This document shows positions 1 through 10,219 of a stretch of DNA of 64,000 nucleotides, one piece after another (the first letter of the stretch is position 1; each line of letters starts with the position of its first letter). The DNA lies in NCBI RefSeq assembly GCF_000166415.1, contig NC_014654.1, positions 558,001 through 622,000 of the forward strand. Reading direction: 5' to 3'. Source of the stretch: Halanaerobium hydrogeniformans (GTDB taxonomy: Bacteria; Bacillota; Halanaerobiia; Halanaerobiales; Halanaerobiaceae). Position numbers and translations under genes: made by a program. The notes under the pieces are model-generated. The model ran no database searches. It saw nothing but the letters and a program-made list of their open reading frames with translations, and was not told the DNA's origin.

Positions 1-389
1 ATTTTGAAACCCTGACTGATGAAGAAAAACAGGAAAAAGAGGAAGAACTTGATTCGAATCTCAGAAGTTTAAATGAGATAAGTGGTTATGAAATTCAGGC
101 TGTCGATAAGAGTTTTGCTAAGGTTAAAGACCTATTTGTCGATGAAGAAGATTGGCTGATCCGTTATTTATTAATTGATACTCGTAAAATATTGCCTGCC
201 AAAAAAGTAATAATTGCCCCTGAATGGATTCGCCATATCAGCTGGGATAGAAAGCAGGTTTTTATTAAGAAAAGTAAAAAAGAAATTAAAAATGCCCCTA
301 AATACAAAGAAGATGATGCTGAAAAACTAGTTGATAGAGAGTATGAAAAAGATCTTTATGATTATTATGATGAGCCTGAGTATTGGTGA
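1..389 (+). CDS. PRC-barrel domain protein, 5' end outside window
   Basis: The reading frame is open from base 3 and ends with the TGA at 387-389, so the gene starts upstream of the window. The visible ~128 residues hold an acidic stretch, then a pattern typical of a PRC-barrel: a conserved-looking segment reading EIQAVDKSFAKVKDLFVDEE, then WLIRYLLIDT and later VIIAPEWI. The tail is charged and ends in a Tyr/Asp/Glu-rich stretch. PRC-barrel proteins of this kind are small cytosolic proteins with poorly defined roles, sometimes linked to RNA handling or stress. The TTG at 192 is only an internal codon of this frame. An intrinsic terminator follows, so the gene is not co-transcribed with uvrB. 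Family assignment is by pattern; function is unknown. Confidence 0.7.
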   Translation, partial: FETLTDEEKQEKEEELDSNLRSLNEISGYEIQAVDKSFAKVKDLFVDEEDWLIRYLLIDTRKILPAKKVIIAPEWIRHISWDRKQVFIKKSKKEIKNAPKYKEDDAEKLVDREYEKDLYDYYDEPEYW

Positions 390-422
390 TGAATTTTAAA
401 ATATATTATATTTTTAAAGATT

Positions 423-450
423 AAGAATCCTTAATTGGATTCTTTTTCTT
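423..450 (+). terminator. Intrinsic terminator after the PRC-barrel gene
   Basis: Stem AAGAATCC / GGATTCTT (423-430 with 437-444), six-base loop, followed by a T-rich tract. It closes the transcript of the first gene. Confidence 0.8.
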
Positions 451-507
451 TTGCAAAAATAGCAAATTAGCATTGAAATTGGACTTTAAATTAGTAATAA
501 TTATTGA

Positions 508-543
508 TATAATAGAAAAGTGACAAAACATACATTCACTTTT
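508..543 (+). promoter_or_regulatory. Possible uvrB promoter -10 with an adjacent inverted repeat
   Basis: A TATAAT sits at 508-513. Just downstream is an inverted repeat, AAAAGTGA at 516-523 and TCACTTTT at 536-543, separated by 12 bases. That is where a repressor would block initiation. It does not match the usual Gram-positive LexA box, so SOS control is not shown. A second TATAAT-like stretch lies near 591. Tentative. Confidence 0.35.
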
Positions 544-655
544 AATTGAATTTGTTAATAGCTTACGGAAAAAAACAATGATTTGAAGTATAATGATTGT
601 TCACGATTTAAATAATTGTTTAAAATTTAATTCAAACTATTGGGGGAGATATTTT

Positions 656-2677
656 GTGAAAGACGGAGAATTTAAACTTAAAGCCCCTTTTGAAGCAAAA
701 GGAGATCAGCCAGAGGCGATAAAAAATCTGGCTAGAGGAATAAACAAAGGCTATAAACATCAGACCCTGCTTGGGGCAACAGGTACAGGTAAAACATTTA
801 CCATGGCCCGGTTAGTTGAAGAGGTCAATAAGCCAACCTTAGTTATTGCCCATAATAAAACACTGGCAGCTCAGCTGACCAGTGAATTCAAAGAGTTTTT
901 TCCTGAGAATGCTGTTGAGTATTTTGTCAGTTATTATGACTATTATCAACCAGAAGCTTATGTGCCCCAGACTGATACCTATATAGAAAAAGATGCTTCC
1001 GTTAATGAGGAGATAGAGAAGCTTAGACTTTCAGCTACCACTTCACTTTTTGAGAGAAGAGATGTGTTAATTGTGGCAAGTGTTTCCTGTATTTACGGAC
1101 TTGGTTCACCTGATGATTATCTTGATCTCTCGCTTCATATTAAGGTGGGAAAAATAATGGAGCGGAAAGAGATTACCAGAAGTTTAACTTTTATGCAGTA
1201 CAGCCGCAATGATATGGATACCTCCCGCGGCCATTTTAGGGTTAAAGGAGATGTGATTGATATTTTTCCTGCTTACAGGGATGTGGCGATCAGGGTAGAA
1301 CTTTTCGGTGATGAGATCGAAAGGATCACTAGAATAAATACTGTAACAGGAGAGGTGCAGGCAGAAATTGATGAGATGACAATTTATCCTGCTTCTCACT
1401 TCGTAACACCAGAGGATAAAGTTAAAAGAGCTATCAAAACAATTTCTGCTGAGTTAGAAGAACGATTAGAAGAGCTCAGATCTGAAAATAGACTTGTAGA
1501 AGCCCAAAGGCTTGAGCAGAGAACCCGCTATGATTTAGAAATGCTTGAACAGATGGGTTTTTGTTCAGGAATAGAAAATTATGCCCGCCATCTGGCAGGT
1601 AGAGAAAAAGGTTCAAGACCGATGGCCCTCTTAGATTATTTTCCCGATGATTTTATGGTGATCATTGATGAATCACATATGACTGTTCCACAAATTGGCG
1701 GGATGTTTGCGGGGGACCGTTCTCGTAAAGAAAAACTTGTTGAATATGGTTTTCGGCTTCCTTCTGCTCTTGACAATAGACCATTAAATTTTGAAGAGTT
1801 TCAGGAGGTTGTACCTCAGGCGGTTTATGTATCTGCAACACCTGGCCCTTATGAGAAAAAACACAGCCAGCAGATTGTAGAACAGATAATTAGGCCGACA
1901 GGTCTGGTTGATCCTGAGGTCGATGTGAGGCCTACTAAAGGTCAGATTGATAATTTATTGGAAGAGATAAGACAGGTTGTTAAGGATGAAGAAAGGGTTC
2001 TGGTTACAACTTTAACTAAAAAGATGTCAGAAGATCTTACAGAATATCTGGCAGAGGCTGGAATCAGAGTTCGTTATCTTCACTCAGATATTGATACAAT
2101 TGAAAGATCTGAGATTATTCGTGATCTCAGGCTGGGAGAGTTCGATGTTCTGGTGGGTATTAATCTACTGCGAGAAGGATTAGATCTCCCTGAAGTATCC
2201 AGAGTTGCCATTCTCGATGCAGATAAAGAAGGCTTTCTGCGTTCAGAAAGAGCCTTAGTGCAGACAATTGGTAGGGCTGCCCGTAATGTTGGTGGTAAGG
2301 TTATTATGTATGCTGATAAAATAACTGATTCAATGCGTAAAGCCATAGATGAAACCAGGCGGAGGCGAGAAATTCAAATTGAATATAATCAAGAACATGA
2401 TATAACTCCAGAGACGATTATAAAACCTGTTCGTGATGTGCTAAGACCGGTAGAAATGGTTGTCTCTGAAGATAAAAGTCGCTATTATGACAAAAGTAAA
2501 GCTGGTGAAAGTGAAGAAGAAAGAAAAGAAAATTATGCTCAAATGAGCAGAAAAGAGATCCACCAGTTGATTTTAGATTTAGAAGAAGAAATGGAAGAAG
2601 CTGCAGGTAACCTAGAATTTGAAATCGCAGCTCAGATCAGAGATGAAATAGAAGAACTAGAAGCAGAACTAAGTTAA
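656..2677 (+). CDS. uvrB: UvrABC system protein B (excinuclease subunit)
   Basis: UvrB is the DNA-damage verification helicase of nucleotide excision repair. UvrA loads it onto damaged DNA and it then recruits UvrC. Visible features are the Walker A motif GATGTGKT at about residues 40-47, the beta-hairpin region with [20 protein letters not shown] near residue 93, the DESH box near 339, the helicase C-terminal motifs including QTIGRAARN, and a C-terminal UVR coiled motif that binds UvrC. The frame is open from 593, but the GTG at 656 follows GGGGGAGA at a proper distance and gives 673 residues, the normal family length. The extra 21 residues upstream look unlike UvrB. uvrA follows after a short gap holding a REP-like palindrome. 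Confidence 0.97.
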   Translation: MKDGEFKLKAPFEAKGDQPEAIKNLARGINKGYKHQTLLGATGTGKTFTMARLVEEVNKPTLVIAHNKTLAAQLTSEFKEFFPENAVEYFVSYYDYYQPEAYVPQTDTYIEKDASVNEEIEKLRLSATTSLFERRDVLIVASVSCIYGLGSPDDYLDLSLHIKVGKIMERKEITRSLTFMQYSRNDMDTSRGHFRVKGDVIDIFPAYRDVAIRVELFGDEIERITRINTVTGEVQAEIDEMTIYPASHFVTPEDKVKRAIKTISAELEERLEELRSENRLVEAQRLEQRTRYDLEMLEQMGFCSGIENYARHLAGREKGSRPMALLDYFPDDFMVIIDESHMTVPQIGGMFAGDRSRKEKLVEYGFRLPSALDNRPLNFEEFQEVVPQAVYVSATPGPYEKKHSQQIVEQIIRPTGLVDPEVDVRPTKGQIDNLLEEIRQVVKDEERVLVTTLTKKMSEDLTEYLAEAGIRVRYLHSDIDTIERSEIIRDLRLGEFDVLVGINLLREGLDLPEVSRVAILDADKEGFLRSERALVQTIGRAARNVGGKVIMYADKITDSMRKAIDETRRRREIQIEYNQEHDITPETIIKPVRDVLRPVEMVVSEDKSRYYDKSKAGESEEERKENYAQMSRKEIHQLILDLEEEMEEAAGNLEFEIAAQIRDEIEELEAELS

Positions 2678-2686
2678 AAAATATAA

Positions 2687-2720
2687 ATAGGTACCAGGTA
2701 CTTTGGTACCAGGTACCTAT
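2687..2720. repeat. REP-like palindrome between uvrB and uvrA
   Basis: Two tandem GGTACCAGGTAC units form a near-perfect palindrome with outer arms ATAGGTACC and GGTACCTAT. It is one of about nine related loci in this window, which share the core with the repeats flanking the RAYT gene at 18.6 kb. Confidence 0.75.
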
Positions 2721-2745
2721 AACCTATAATACAAGAGGTGTAATA

Positions 2746-5556
2746 ATGGCAAAAGATCGAATAATCGTTAAGGGTGCTGAGGAGCATAACCTTAAAAAAA
2801 TAGATTTAGAAATTCCGCGTGATAAATTAATAGTTATAACAGGCTTAAGTGGTTCTGGTAAATCTTCCCTTGCCTTTGATACAATTTATGCAGAGGGACA
2901 GAGGCGCTATGTTGAATCACTATCTGCCTATGCAAGGCAGTTTTTAGGTCAGATGGAAAAACCTCGGGTGGAATATATCGAGGGTCTTTCTCCTGCAATT
3001 TCTATCGACCAGAAAACCACCAGTCGTAATCCCCGTTCAACTGTGGGAACCGTTACCGAGATTTATGATTATCTGCGTCTGCTTTATGCTAGAGTTGGGA
3101 TTCCTCACTGTCCTGAGTGTGGTCAGGAGATAAACTCTCAAACTGTTGATGAAATTGTAGATCAGGTCTTAGAACTTCCGGAAAGAACAAAGATTATGGT
3201 AATGGCTCCAATTGTAAGGGGGCGCAAGGGTGAACACGAGAGAACCTTTCTCCAGGCGGTAAGAGATGGTTTTGTCAGGGCCAGAATCGATGGCGAAATC
3301 ATGCTGCTCGAAGATGCCCAAAAACTGGACAAAAATATTAAGCATGATATAGAGGTTATAGTTGATCGTTTGATAGTTAAATCAGGGATCAGAGAAAGAC
3401 TGGCTGATTCGGTTGAGACCGCTTTAGAATATGCTGATGGCCTGGTTATGATCAATGAGGTTGATGGTGAAACAACAACCTACAGTGAAAAGTTTGCCTG
3501 TGTTGATTGTGGGATCAGTTTAGAAGAAAAATCCCCAAGAATGTTTTCTTTTAACAGTCCTTATGGGGCCTGTGAGAATTGTGGTGGTCTGGGGGTTAAA
3601 AAAGAATTTGACCCGGAATTGATCCTGGATCAGGACAAATCAATTGCTGATGGAGGGATAATCCCCTGGAAAAACTCTTCCAGCCGCTATTATCCAGCCC
3701 TTTTAGAGGCTTTAGCTGAAAAACATGATTTTAGCCGTCAGACTCCACTTAAAAAACTGGATGAAGATTTAATTAAACTGCTCCTTTATGGCAGCAAAGA
3801 AAAGATCACCTTCCCTTATACCAATCGTTATGGTAGGACCAGGGACCATACAACTAAATTTAAGGGGGTAATCGGCTATTTGCAAAAACGGATGAGTGAT
3901 TCTGATTCACCCGGAACCCATAAACGGATGGAAAGATATATGAACGAAATACCCTGTCAGGTTTGTGGGGGCCAGCGTTTAAAGCCGGAGGTACTCGCAG
4001 TAACAATCGGTGGACTTTCTATAGCAGAATTTACTTCTTTTTCTATTAAAGATGCCTATGATTTTTTAGAAGAGGTAGATTTTGATGAAAGAAGGGCTTA
4101 TATAGGCAAAGAGATCCTCAAAGAAGTCAAGGCCAGACTGCGTTTTTTACTTGATGTTGGTCTGGAATATTTAACCCTTGACCGTTCTGCCGGAACTCTT
4201 TCTGGAGGAGAGGCCCAGCGAATCAGGCTGGCAACCCAGATAGGTTCAGGTCTAGTCGGGGTATTATATATACTTGATGAGCCGAGTATCGGCCTTCATC
4301 AAAGAGATAATAATCGTTTGATCAACACCTTAGAGCATATTCGTGATCAAGGTAACACAGTAATAGTGGTTGAACATGATGAAGAAACTATTCGTTCAGC
4401 TGATCATATTATTGATATTGGACCTGGAGCAGGAAAACACGGAGGAGAAATTGTTGCTGAAGGCAATGTTGATGATATTATCAATGAAAAAAGGTCTTTA
4501 ACAGGTCAGTATTTAAATGGCAGTAAGAAGATCGAGATTCCTGAAGATAGATATCAACCGAATGGTAATTGGTTGACTATTGAAGGGGCCAGGCAGCACA
4601 ATCTTAAAAATATAGATGTTGATATTCCTCTGGGAACTTTTACCTGTGTTACAGGAGTTTCAGGTTCAGGTAAAAGCACTCTGGTCAATAATGTTTTAAA
4701 AAGAAGATTGATGCAAGAAATCTATGATTCTACCCTTCATCCCGGAGATCACGATGGGATAAAAGGTTTAGAACAGGTAGATAAGGTGATCAATATTGAT
4801 CAGTCACCAATCGGAAGAACACCGCGATCTAATCCGGTAACCTATACCAAGGTTTTTAACTATATTAGAGATGTATTTGCCAGTACTCCAGAAGCCAAAC
4901 AGCGTGGTTATGAAATTGGCCGTTTCAGCTTTAATGTTAAGGGAGGCCGCTGTGAAGCCTGCAAAGGCCAGGGAGAAGAACAGATAGAAATGCACTTTTT
5001 GCCTGATGTTTATGTTCCCTGTGAGGTCTGTGATGGCAAAAGATATAATAGGGAGACCTTAGAGATAAAATACAAGGGTAAAAGTATAGCTGATGTTTTG
5101 GATATGAATGTAGAGGAAGCTCTTGAGTTTTTTGAGAATATTGAAACCATCAGGCGAAGACTGCAGACTCTTTATGATGTTGGCCTGGGTTATATTAGAT
5201 TGGGCCAGCCGGCAACAACACTTTCCGGTGGAGAAGCTCAACGGGTTAAAATTGCTAAAGAGTTGGGTAAAAGAAGTACCGGTCAGACAATTTATTTATT
5301 AGATGAGCCGACAACCGGACTCCATTTTGATGATGTAAAAAAACTTCTAAGTGTACTTCACCGTTTAAGAGAAGATGGTAATACAGTCATCGTAATCGAG
5401 CATAATTTAGATGTGATAAAATCTGCTGATTATATTATTGATTTAGGACCAGAAGGTGGAGAAAAAGGTGGACAGTTAATTGCCAAAGGTAGCCCGGAAG
5501 ATGTTGCAAATAATGAGAGCTCATATACAGGTAGGTTTTTAAAAGATATACTTTAG
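2746..5556 (+). CDS. uvrA: UvrABC system protein A (excinuclease ATPase subunit)
   Basis: UvrA is the ATP-dependent damage sensor of nucleotide excision repair; a dimer scans DNA and hands lesions to UvrB. The 936-residue length is normal. Both ABC modules are visible. The first has Walker [10 protein letters not shown] near residue 34 and signature [12 protein letters not shown] near 486. The second has Walker [10 protein letters not shown] near 642 and signature [15 protein letters not shown] near 827. Zinc-binding CxxC pairs include CPECG near residue 123 and the CEAC and CEVC pair of the C-terminal finger. The ATG at 2746 follows AGAGGTG. It is probably co-transcribed with uvrB, and a strong terminator follows. 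Confidence 0.97.
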   Translation: MAKDRIIVKGAEEHNLKKIDLEIPRDKLIVITGLSGSGKSSLAFDTIYAEGQRRYVESLSAYARQFLGQMEKPRVEYIEGLSPAISIDQKTTSRNPRSTVGTVTEIYDYLRLLYARVGIPHCPECGQEINSQTVDEIVDQVLELPERTKIMVMAPIVRGRKGEHERTFLQAVRDGFVRARIDGEIMLLEDAQKLDKNIKHDIEVIVDRLIVKSGIRERLADSVETALEYADGLVMINEVDGETTTYSEKFACVDCGISLEEKSPRMFSFNSPYGACENCGGLGVKKEFDPELILDQDKSIADGGIIPWKNSSSRYYPALLEALAEKHDFSRQTPLKKLDEDLIKLLLYGSKEKITFPYTNRYGRTRDHTTKFKGVIGYLQKRMSDSDSPGTHKRMERYMNEIPCQVCGGQRLKPEVLAVTIGGLSIAEFTSFSIKDAYDFLEEVDFDERRAYIGKEILKEVKARLRFLLDVGLEYLTLDRSAGTLSGGEAQRIRLATQIGSGLVGVLYILDEPSIGLHQRDNNRLINTLEHIRDQGNTVIVVEHDEETIRSADHIIDIGPGAGKHGGEIVAEGNVDDIINEKRSLTGQYLNGSKKIEIPEDRYQPNGNWLTIEGARQHNLKNIDVDIPLGTFTCVTGVSGSGKSTLVNNVLKRRLMQEIYDSTLHPGDHDGIKGLEQVDKVINIDQSPIGRTPRSNPVTYTKVFNYIRDVFASTPEAKQRGYEIGRFSFNVKGGRCEACKGQGEEQIEMHFLPDVYVPCEVCDGKRYNRETLEIKYKGKSIADVLDMNVEEALEFFENIETIRRRLQTLYDVGLGYIRLGQPATTLSGGEAQRVKIAKELGKRSTGQTIYLLDEPTTGLHFDDVKKLLSVLHRLREDGNTVIVIEHNLDVIKSADYIIDLGPEGGEKGGQLIAKGSPEDVANNESSYTGRFLKDIL

Positions 5557-5576
5557 ATCAATTTAGAATTAATTGA

Positions 5577-5603
5577 CCCCAGCATTTTGTTGGGGTTTTT
5601 CCT
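5577..5603 (+). terminator. Intrinsic terminator after uvrA
   Basis: Stem CCCCAGCA (5577-5584) pairs with TGTTGGGG (5588-5595) with one G-T wobble, followed by a run of T residues. Confidence 0.9.
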
Positions 5604-5653
5604 TTTTTTGTTATTAATAATAAATATTAATCCTTGAATAAGCGTATCCATAA

Positions 5654-5682
5654 TTGACGGTGGTTGAAAATTATAATATAAT
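5654..5682 (+). promoter_or_regulatory. Sigma-A-type promoter for the peptide-type ABC operon
   Basis: TTGACG at 5654-5659 and TATAAT at 5677-5682, separated by 17 bases. It lies about 50 bases upstream of the binding-protein start. Confidence 0.7.
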
Positions 5683-5734
5683 AAAATATAGTATTAAAAA
5701 TATTTTCACAATTTAAACAAGGAGGAGATCGAAG

Positions 5735-7336
5735 ATGCGAAGCAAGTTTTTACTCTACTTATTTGTACCAATTCTTGTAATCGGATTGAGTTTGGGAGTC
5801 TCAGCAGAAAGGGTACCTGAATTAAATATCATGACAACTACGGAAGGTTATGATCCGGTTCGTTATGAAGCGGCTTTTTTAATTCAGGAAAATTTAGCTG
5901 AATTGGGAATTGAGGTCAATGTTTCTCCAACCGAATTTAGTACATTAATTCAAAATTTCTATAATGAACAGGATTTTGAAATTGCTATTGCAGGTTGGTC
6001 AGGCAGGGTTGATAGACTTGATCCTCAGCACTTTTTAGGCACTTTAGAGTCTGGACAGGCTGATCTTGGTGGTAATAATCCGGGTGGCTATGTAAATGAA
6101 AGATATGATGAGCTATTTCAGATGCAGTCAAAAGAATTTGACCAGGATTTAAGAAGAGAATATGTTCTGGAAATGCAGGAAATAGCTATGGATGAACAGC
6201 CTGTTAACATACTCTTTTTTAGAGATGAGGTTGTAGCATATAATAGAGATAATTTCACAGGTTTTGTGCCAATGGCAGGAGAAGCTATTTATAATGAATG
6301 GATTCCCTTTGATGTTGAGCCTTTAACTGATGATAGAAGTCTAACAATCGGAACAACCCAGGAGCCGGATAATATTAATCCTCTTGATTCCACAACAGTT
6401 TGGGGCTGGAAATTCATGAGGATGTATTATGATAAATTAATCCGTCTTTCCCCAGATATTGAGCCTTTACCATGGGCTGCAGAATCTGTAGAAGCAATTG
6501 ATGATAATACGATCGAGATAGTTTTAAGAGATGGAATGTACTTCCATGACGGTGAACCTGTAACTGTAGATGATGTTAAATTTAGTTATGATTATTATCA
6601 AGAACAGGATTTTGCTTACTTTAGGCCTTTTTATCAGCCTTTAGAAGAAGTTATAGTTGTTGACGATAATACATTGCATTTTGTTCTCGAAGAACCAACA
6701 TCATTCTTTATAACAGTAACTTTAAGTCAGATTCCTATTTTACCTAAACACCTCTGGGAAGACATCGAAGCTGCAGATCAGCTTTCTCCAGAAGATGTAC
6801 CAACTGTAGGAAGTGGACCACTGGTATTTGATCAATATGATCGTGGTGAGTACAAACGACTGGTTAAAAATGAAGATTACTTTAAAGCAGATGAGATAGA
6901 TATTGATGCAGTTGATTTTAATATTTATGCCGATTCTGAAGGGGTTTATACTGCTTTAGTAACAGAAGAAATTGATATGACTGCCTGGAGATTGGAACCA
7001 GCTCAAATTGATCTTGCCGAACAGGAAGATCACCTTGAAGTAGTTAGTGTTCCTGATTTTGGGTATTATCATATGACCTATAATTTAAGAGTTCCTCCAA
7101 TGGATGATATAGAATTCAGAAGAGCTTTAGCCCATGCGGTACCTTATGAAACATTTATAAATGTTCTGCTGGATGGCTTAGGTGAAAGAGGGACTTCAAT
7201 AATTGCTCCTGTTAATTCTTTCTGGCATAATCCGGATGTTCCTCTCTATGATTATGATCTCGATTTAGCCAGAGAAAGATTAGAAGAAGCAGGTTATTGG
7301 TGGGATGATGAAGGTAGACTGAATTTCCCTCAATAA
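5735..7336 (+). CDS. Circularly permuted family 5 ABC solute-binding protein
   Basis: Extracytoplasmic binding protein of the oligopeptide/dipeptide (SBP_bac_5) family, 533 residues, with a signal peptide (residues 1-24, cleavage near VSA-E). The order of its parts is swapped. Residues ~29-190 read like the usual C-terminal half: PELNIMTTTEGYDPVRYEAA, then LAELGIEVNV, then AGWSGRVDRLDPQHF. Residues ~201-533 read like the usual N-terminal half: LTIGTTQEPDNINPL, FHDGEPVTVDDVKFSYDYY, FRRALAHAVPYETFI. The protein stops at EEAGYWWDDEGRLNFPQ, exactly where a normal member would continue into the segment that here opens the mature protein. A short linker (IPFDVEPLTDD) joins the old C-terminus to the old N-terminus. 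Start ATG follows AAGGAGGAG. A terminator separates it from the permease genes. The ligand cannot be read from sequence; peptides, nickel or sugars are all possible for the family. Confidence 0.88.
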   Translation: MRSKFLLYLFVPILVIGLSLGVSAERVPELNIMTTTEGYDPVRYEAAFLIQENLAELGIEVNVSPTEFSTLIQNFYNEQDFEIAIAGWSGRVDRLDPQHFLGTLESGQADLGGNNPGGYVNERYDELFQMQSKEFDQDLRREYVLEMQEIAMDEQPVNILFFRDEVVAYNRDNFTGFVPMAGEAIYNEWIPFDVEPLTDDRSLTIGTTQEPDNINPLDSTTVWGWKFMRMYYDKLIRLSPDIEPLPWAAESVEAIDDNTIEIVLRDGMYFHDGEPVTVDDVKFSYDYYQEQDFAYFRPFYQPLEEVIVVDDNTLHFVLEEPTSFFITVTLSQIPILPKHLWEDIEAADQLSPEDVPTVGSGPLVFDQYDRGEYKRLVKNEDYFKADEIDIDAVDFNIYADSEGVYTALVTEEIDMTAWRLEPAQIDLAEQEDHLEVVSVPDFGYYHMTYNLRVPPMDDIEFRRALAHAVPYETFINVLLDGLGERGTSIIAPVNSFWHNPDVPLYDYDLDLARERLEEAGYWWDDEGRLNFPQ

Positions 7337-7360
7337 AACAATAATATAATTCAATATTAA

Positions 7361-7391
7361 AATAGGGAGGGGGTTCCTCCCTATTTTTTTT
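7361..7391 (+). terminator. Intrinsic terminator between binding protein and permeases
   Basis: AATAGGGAGG (7361-7370) pairs with CCTCCCTATT (7376-7385), followed by T8. Partial read-through would give more binding protein than permease, as is common in ABC operons. Confidence 0.85.
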
Positions 7392-7433
7392 CAAATCAGA
7401 AATTGCATACAGAAATTTCAATGAGGTGAATTT

Positions 7434-8423
7434 ATGGGTAAAGGACAATTTTTCGCAAAAAGAATAATTCAATTAATAATAACTTTTTTTATAATTTTAA
7501 CTATACTATTTTTTCTGTTTCGTTTGGCTTTACCTGATCCAACTGCAGCTCTGGTTATGGATGGACTTTCTGCAGAAGAGCAGGCACTGGTCAGGGCTCG
7601 TTTTGGTCTTGATAGGCCATTAGTAGAACAGTATTTTATTTATTTAAGGAATTTTATGACAGGTGAATTTGGGATGTCATTTCATTATAAGTCGGCTGTT
7701 TTTCCGATTTTGATGGAAAAACTTTTTAATACCCTGGCTTTGATGTTGCCAGCAATTTTTATTTCTTATTTGATAGGGCCACTTTTGGGAGTGTTATTAT
7801 CCTGGAAAAGGGGAAGTAACACCGAATTTGCAGGTATAGTAGGGGGGCTCTTTTTGCGTTCTGCCCCTGTATTTTGGACCGGTATGATTTTTATTATGAT
7901 TTTTGGGATCTGGCTGGGTATATTACCAACCAGTGGGATGAGAACCCTACCTTACACAGCAAGTGGTAACTTTGATAAAATAATGACTTTAGATTATTTG
8001 CGGCATCTTATCTTGCCGATGACGACTATAGCCCTCTATTATCTTGGTCTACCGATGCTGATAATGAGGAATACTATGTTGGAAATTATGGGTGAAGATT
8101 TTATAGAATTATGTCAGGCAAAGGGTTTAAGTGAACGCAAGATAATGTATAAACATGTTGCCCGTAATGCTCTTTTACCTGTTGTGACCCAGGCTGCGAT
8201 TACAATTGGCCTTGCGGTTGGCGGACAGGTAGTAGTAGAGGTGGTCTTTTCCTGGCCGGGATTGGGTAGAGAAATGATCCAGGCTGTTCGGACAAGTGAT
8301 TTTCCGATGGCCCAGAGTGCTTTTATGATGATGGCCGGTCTGGTCTTAATTATGAACACAGCAGCTGATTTGCTTTATAGTTATTTAGATCCCCGGGTTG
8401 TACTTAAGGGGGGAAATAAATAA
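7434..8423 (+). CDS. Peptide-type ABC transporter permease (DppB/OppB family)
   Basis: Inner-membrane subunit of the peptide/nickel-type importer, 329 residues, about six membrane spans. The first span is at residues ~10-30, followed by the family's outside segment (LPDPTAALVMDGLSAEEQA, then LGLDRPLVEQYFIYLRNF-like sequence). The cytoplasmic coupling loop is visible as ELCQAKGLSERKIMYKHVARN. The C-terminus ends in the usual YSYLDPRVVL. ATG 7434 follows GAGGTGAAT. The stop overlaps the ATG of the next gene by one base (8423), so the two permeases are translationally coupled. It pairs with the permease next door to form the channel for the permuted binding protein. Confidence 0.92.
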   Translation: MGKGQFFAKRIIQLIITFFIILTILFFLFRLALPDPTAALVMDGLSAEEQALVRARFGLDRPLVEQYFIYLRNFMTGEFGMSFHYKSAVFPILMEKLFNTLALMLPAIFISYLIGPLLGVLLSWKRGSNTEFAGIVGGLFLRSAPVFWTGMIFIMIFGIWLGILPTSGMRTLPYTASGNFDKIMTLDYLRHLILPMTTIALYYLGLPMLIMRNTMLEIMGEDFIELCQAKGLSERKIMYKHVARNALLPVVTQAAITIGLAVGGQVVVEVVFSWPGLGREMIQAVRTSDFPMAQSAFMMMAGLVLIMNTAADLLYSYLDPRVVLKGGNK

Positions 8424-10219
8424 TGGCTGATAAAAAAGCTTTTAAAGAACGGCTGAAATATTTCAAGCCGATGCTGCTTAATCTTTTTGAACCATTTAAA
8501 ATAATATTTAAAGATCCTCTGGGTAGAATTGGAGCGGTAATTTTATCGATAATAATTTTAACCGCAATTTTTGCACCTTTACTTGCAACCCATGATCCCA
8601 ATCAGATGAATGAAAGAATTGAGGGAAGCTTAATACCCTTTGATGAAGATGGTGAGTGGAAAGATTATCAGGTTGTTGGAGAATATCCCTTTAATGAAGT
8701 TGCAATCGGTGAGGATTATGAAATAGCAGCTGCAGATGGTGGATATATATATTTGAAAGAGATTGGTGAAAGCTGGCAGGAATTTAAAATGGAATTAGAT
8801 ATTGATTTTCTGGCTGCCGCTGTTTATCAAGAAATGAAATTTGTGGCAGGAGAAGATGGTATAATTTTAAGGGAAGTAGATGGCAGCTGGCAGAGGATGC
8901 CTACAGATACAGATCAAGATATTAATGATTTAGTTATAATCGGTTCTGATCAGGCTTATGCTGTAGGTGATAATGGTCTCTTTTTGCGCTGGGATGGTGT
9001 AGAATGGAGTCAAATCGATAGTGGTACGACCAGGAATTTGAGGGAAATATCATTCAGTGCTCCTGAAGATGCTATAATAGTTGGTGATAGAGGTAGTATA
9101 ATTCATTACAGGGATGGTGAATTATCTGAACCTTCTTATCGTGGATTTATGGATTCAACTTTTAGAAACTTGCTGGCTGTTTCCTATTTCAGTCCCAATC
9201 AGGCTATAGCTGTTGGAGAAAGAGCAACAGTTATGATCTATGATGGTGAAAATTGGTATGCAGATGATAGTGGAGCTTCCCGCTCTCTTAATGGTGTTAT
9301 CCATATTTCTGAATCGGAAGCATATGCTATTGGTCTTAGAGGTACTATTTTAAAATATGATGGCGAAACATGGGAAACCCTTGATCGGATTACAAGAAGA
9401 GATTATCGTGGAATCAGTTATGGCTCAGAAAAGGGCTATATTTATGGAGTAGAACCATATGTTAATGAATTGGCCACTCCTTCTCGTGATCACTTTTTTG
9501 GGACAACCCACCTGGGGCGTGATATTTGGAGTCAGGTTATGTATGGAACAAGGACAGCTCTGATGGTTGGTATTATAGCAGCCCTGGTGGTTAATTTTAT
9601 TGGTGCAACAGTAGGTTTGATTGCAGGATATTACAGGGGTGGTGTAGATAATTTTTTGATGCGAATTGTTGATATAATGTACGGTTTGCCATTAGAACCA
9701 TTTGCAATAATCCTGGTTTTAATCTTTGAACCCAGCCTCTGGATTATAATTATGGCGATTGGGCTCTTGACCTGGAGAACCAATGCACGGATAATACGTT
9801 CTCAGGTTTTATCTCTGGTAGAAAGACCCTTTATTAAAGCAGCCAGGGTTGCTGGAGCCAGTGATGCAAGGATAATGCTTATTCATATAACCCCCAATAT
9901 TTTACCACTGGCATTTTTACAGTTGGCAGTTGCAATGGGATATGCTATTACAGCAGAAGCAACACTAAGTTTTCTAGGTCTTGGGCCACCACAGATTTAC
10001 AGTTGGGGAACAATACTTCATTCAGCTCGACTGTCTGGAGCCTGGCGTACAGCCTGGTGGTGGGTAATTCCACCTGGATTATTTATCTGTGTGACAGTGG
10101 TCTCAGTCTTTTTAATTTCTAGATCACTGGAAGTTTTAACAAATCCAAGATTGAGAGGAGGTAGAGATAATGCTCCTGAACCTGAAGAATCTGAAGACAT
10201 ATTACCGAATGGACAATAA
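8423..10219 (+). CDS. Peptide-type ABC permease (DppC/OppC family) with an inserted extracytoplasmic beta-propeller
   Basis: Second membrane subunit of the transporter. DppC-type permeases are about 280-320 residues; this one has 598. TM1 is at residues ~36-55 and ends in FAPLLATHDPNQMNE, the normal family sequence. The normal next segment, FFGTTHLGRDIWSQVMYGTR, appears only at ~358. Between them, residues ~65-350 form about six or seven ~45-residue units with the pattern AxAVGxxGxIxxxDGxxW, for example AYAVGDNGLFLRWDGVEW and AYAIGLRGTILKYDGETW. That pattern is typical of Ycf48/BNR-like beta-propellers. The remaining five spans and the coupling loop AARVAGASDARIMLIHITPN are intact. The propeller would sit outside the membrane, next to the binding protein. 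The reading frame is continuous with uniform composition, so this is a real fusion. The end overlaps the ATPase start by 50 bases. Confidence 0.92.
   Translation: MADKKAFKERLKYFKPMLLNLFEPFKIIFKDPLGRIGAVILSIIILTAIFAPLLATHDPNQMNERIEGSLIPFDEDGEWKDYQVVGEYPFNEVAIGEDYEIAAADGGYIYLKEIGESWQEFKMELDIDFLAAAVYQEMKFVAGEDGIILREVDGSWQRMPTDTDQDINDLVIIGSDQAYAVGDNGLFLRWDGVEWSQIDSGTTRNLREISFSAPEDAIIVGDRGSIIHYRDGELSEPSYRGFMDSTFRNLLAVSYFSPNQAIAVGERATVMIYDGENWYADDSGASRSLNGVIHISESEAYAIGLRGTILKYDGETWETLDRITRRDYRGISYGSEKGYIYGVEPYVNELATPSRDHFFGTTHLGRDIWSQVMYGTRTALMVGIIAALVVNFIGATVGLIAGYYRGGVDNFLMRIVDIMYGLPLEPFAIILVLIFEPSLWIIIMAIGLLTWRTNARIIRSQVLSLVERPFIKAARVAGASDARIMLIHITPNILPLAFLQLAVAMGYAITAEATLSFLGLGPPQIYSWGTILHSARLSGAWRTAWWWVIPPGLFICVTVVSVFLISRSLEVLTNPRLRGGRDNAPEPEESEDILPNGQ

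Noticed and set aside
593-655. Extra 21 residues at the UvrB N-terminus
   Set aside because: They do not resemble UvrB and precede the GGGGGAGA ribosome site; GTG 656 gives the normal length.
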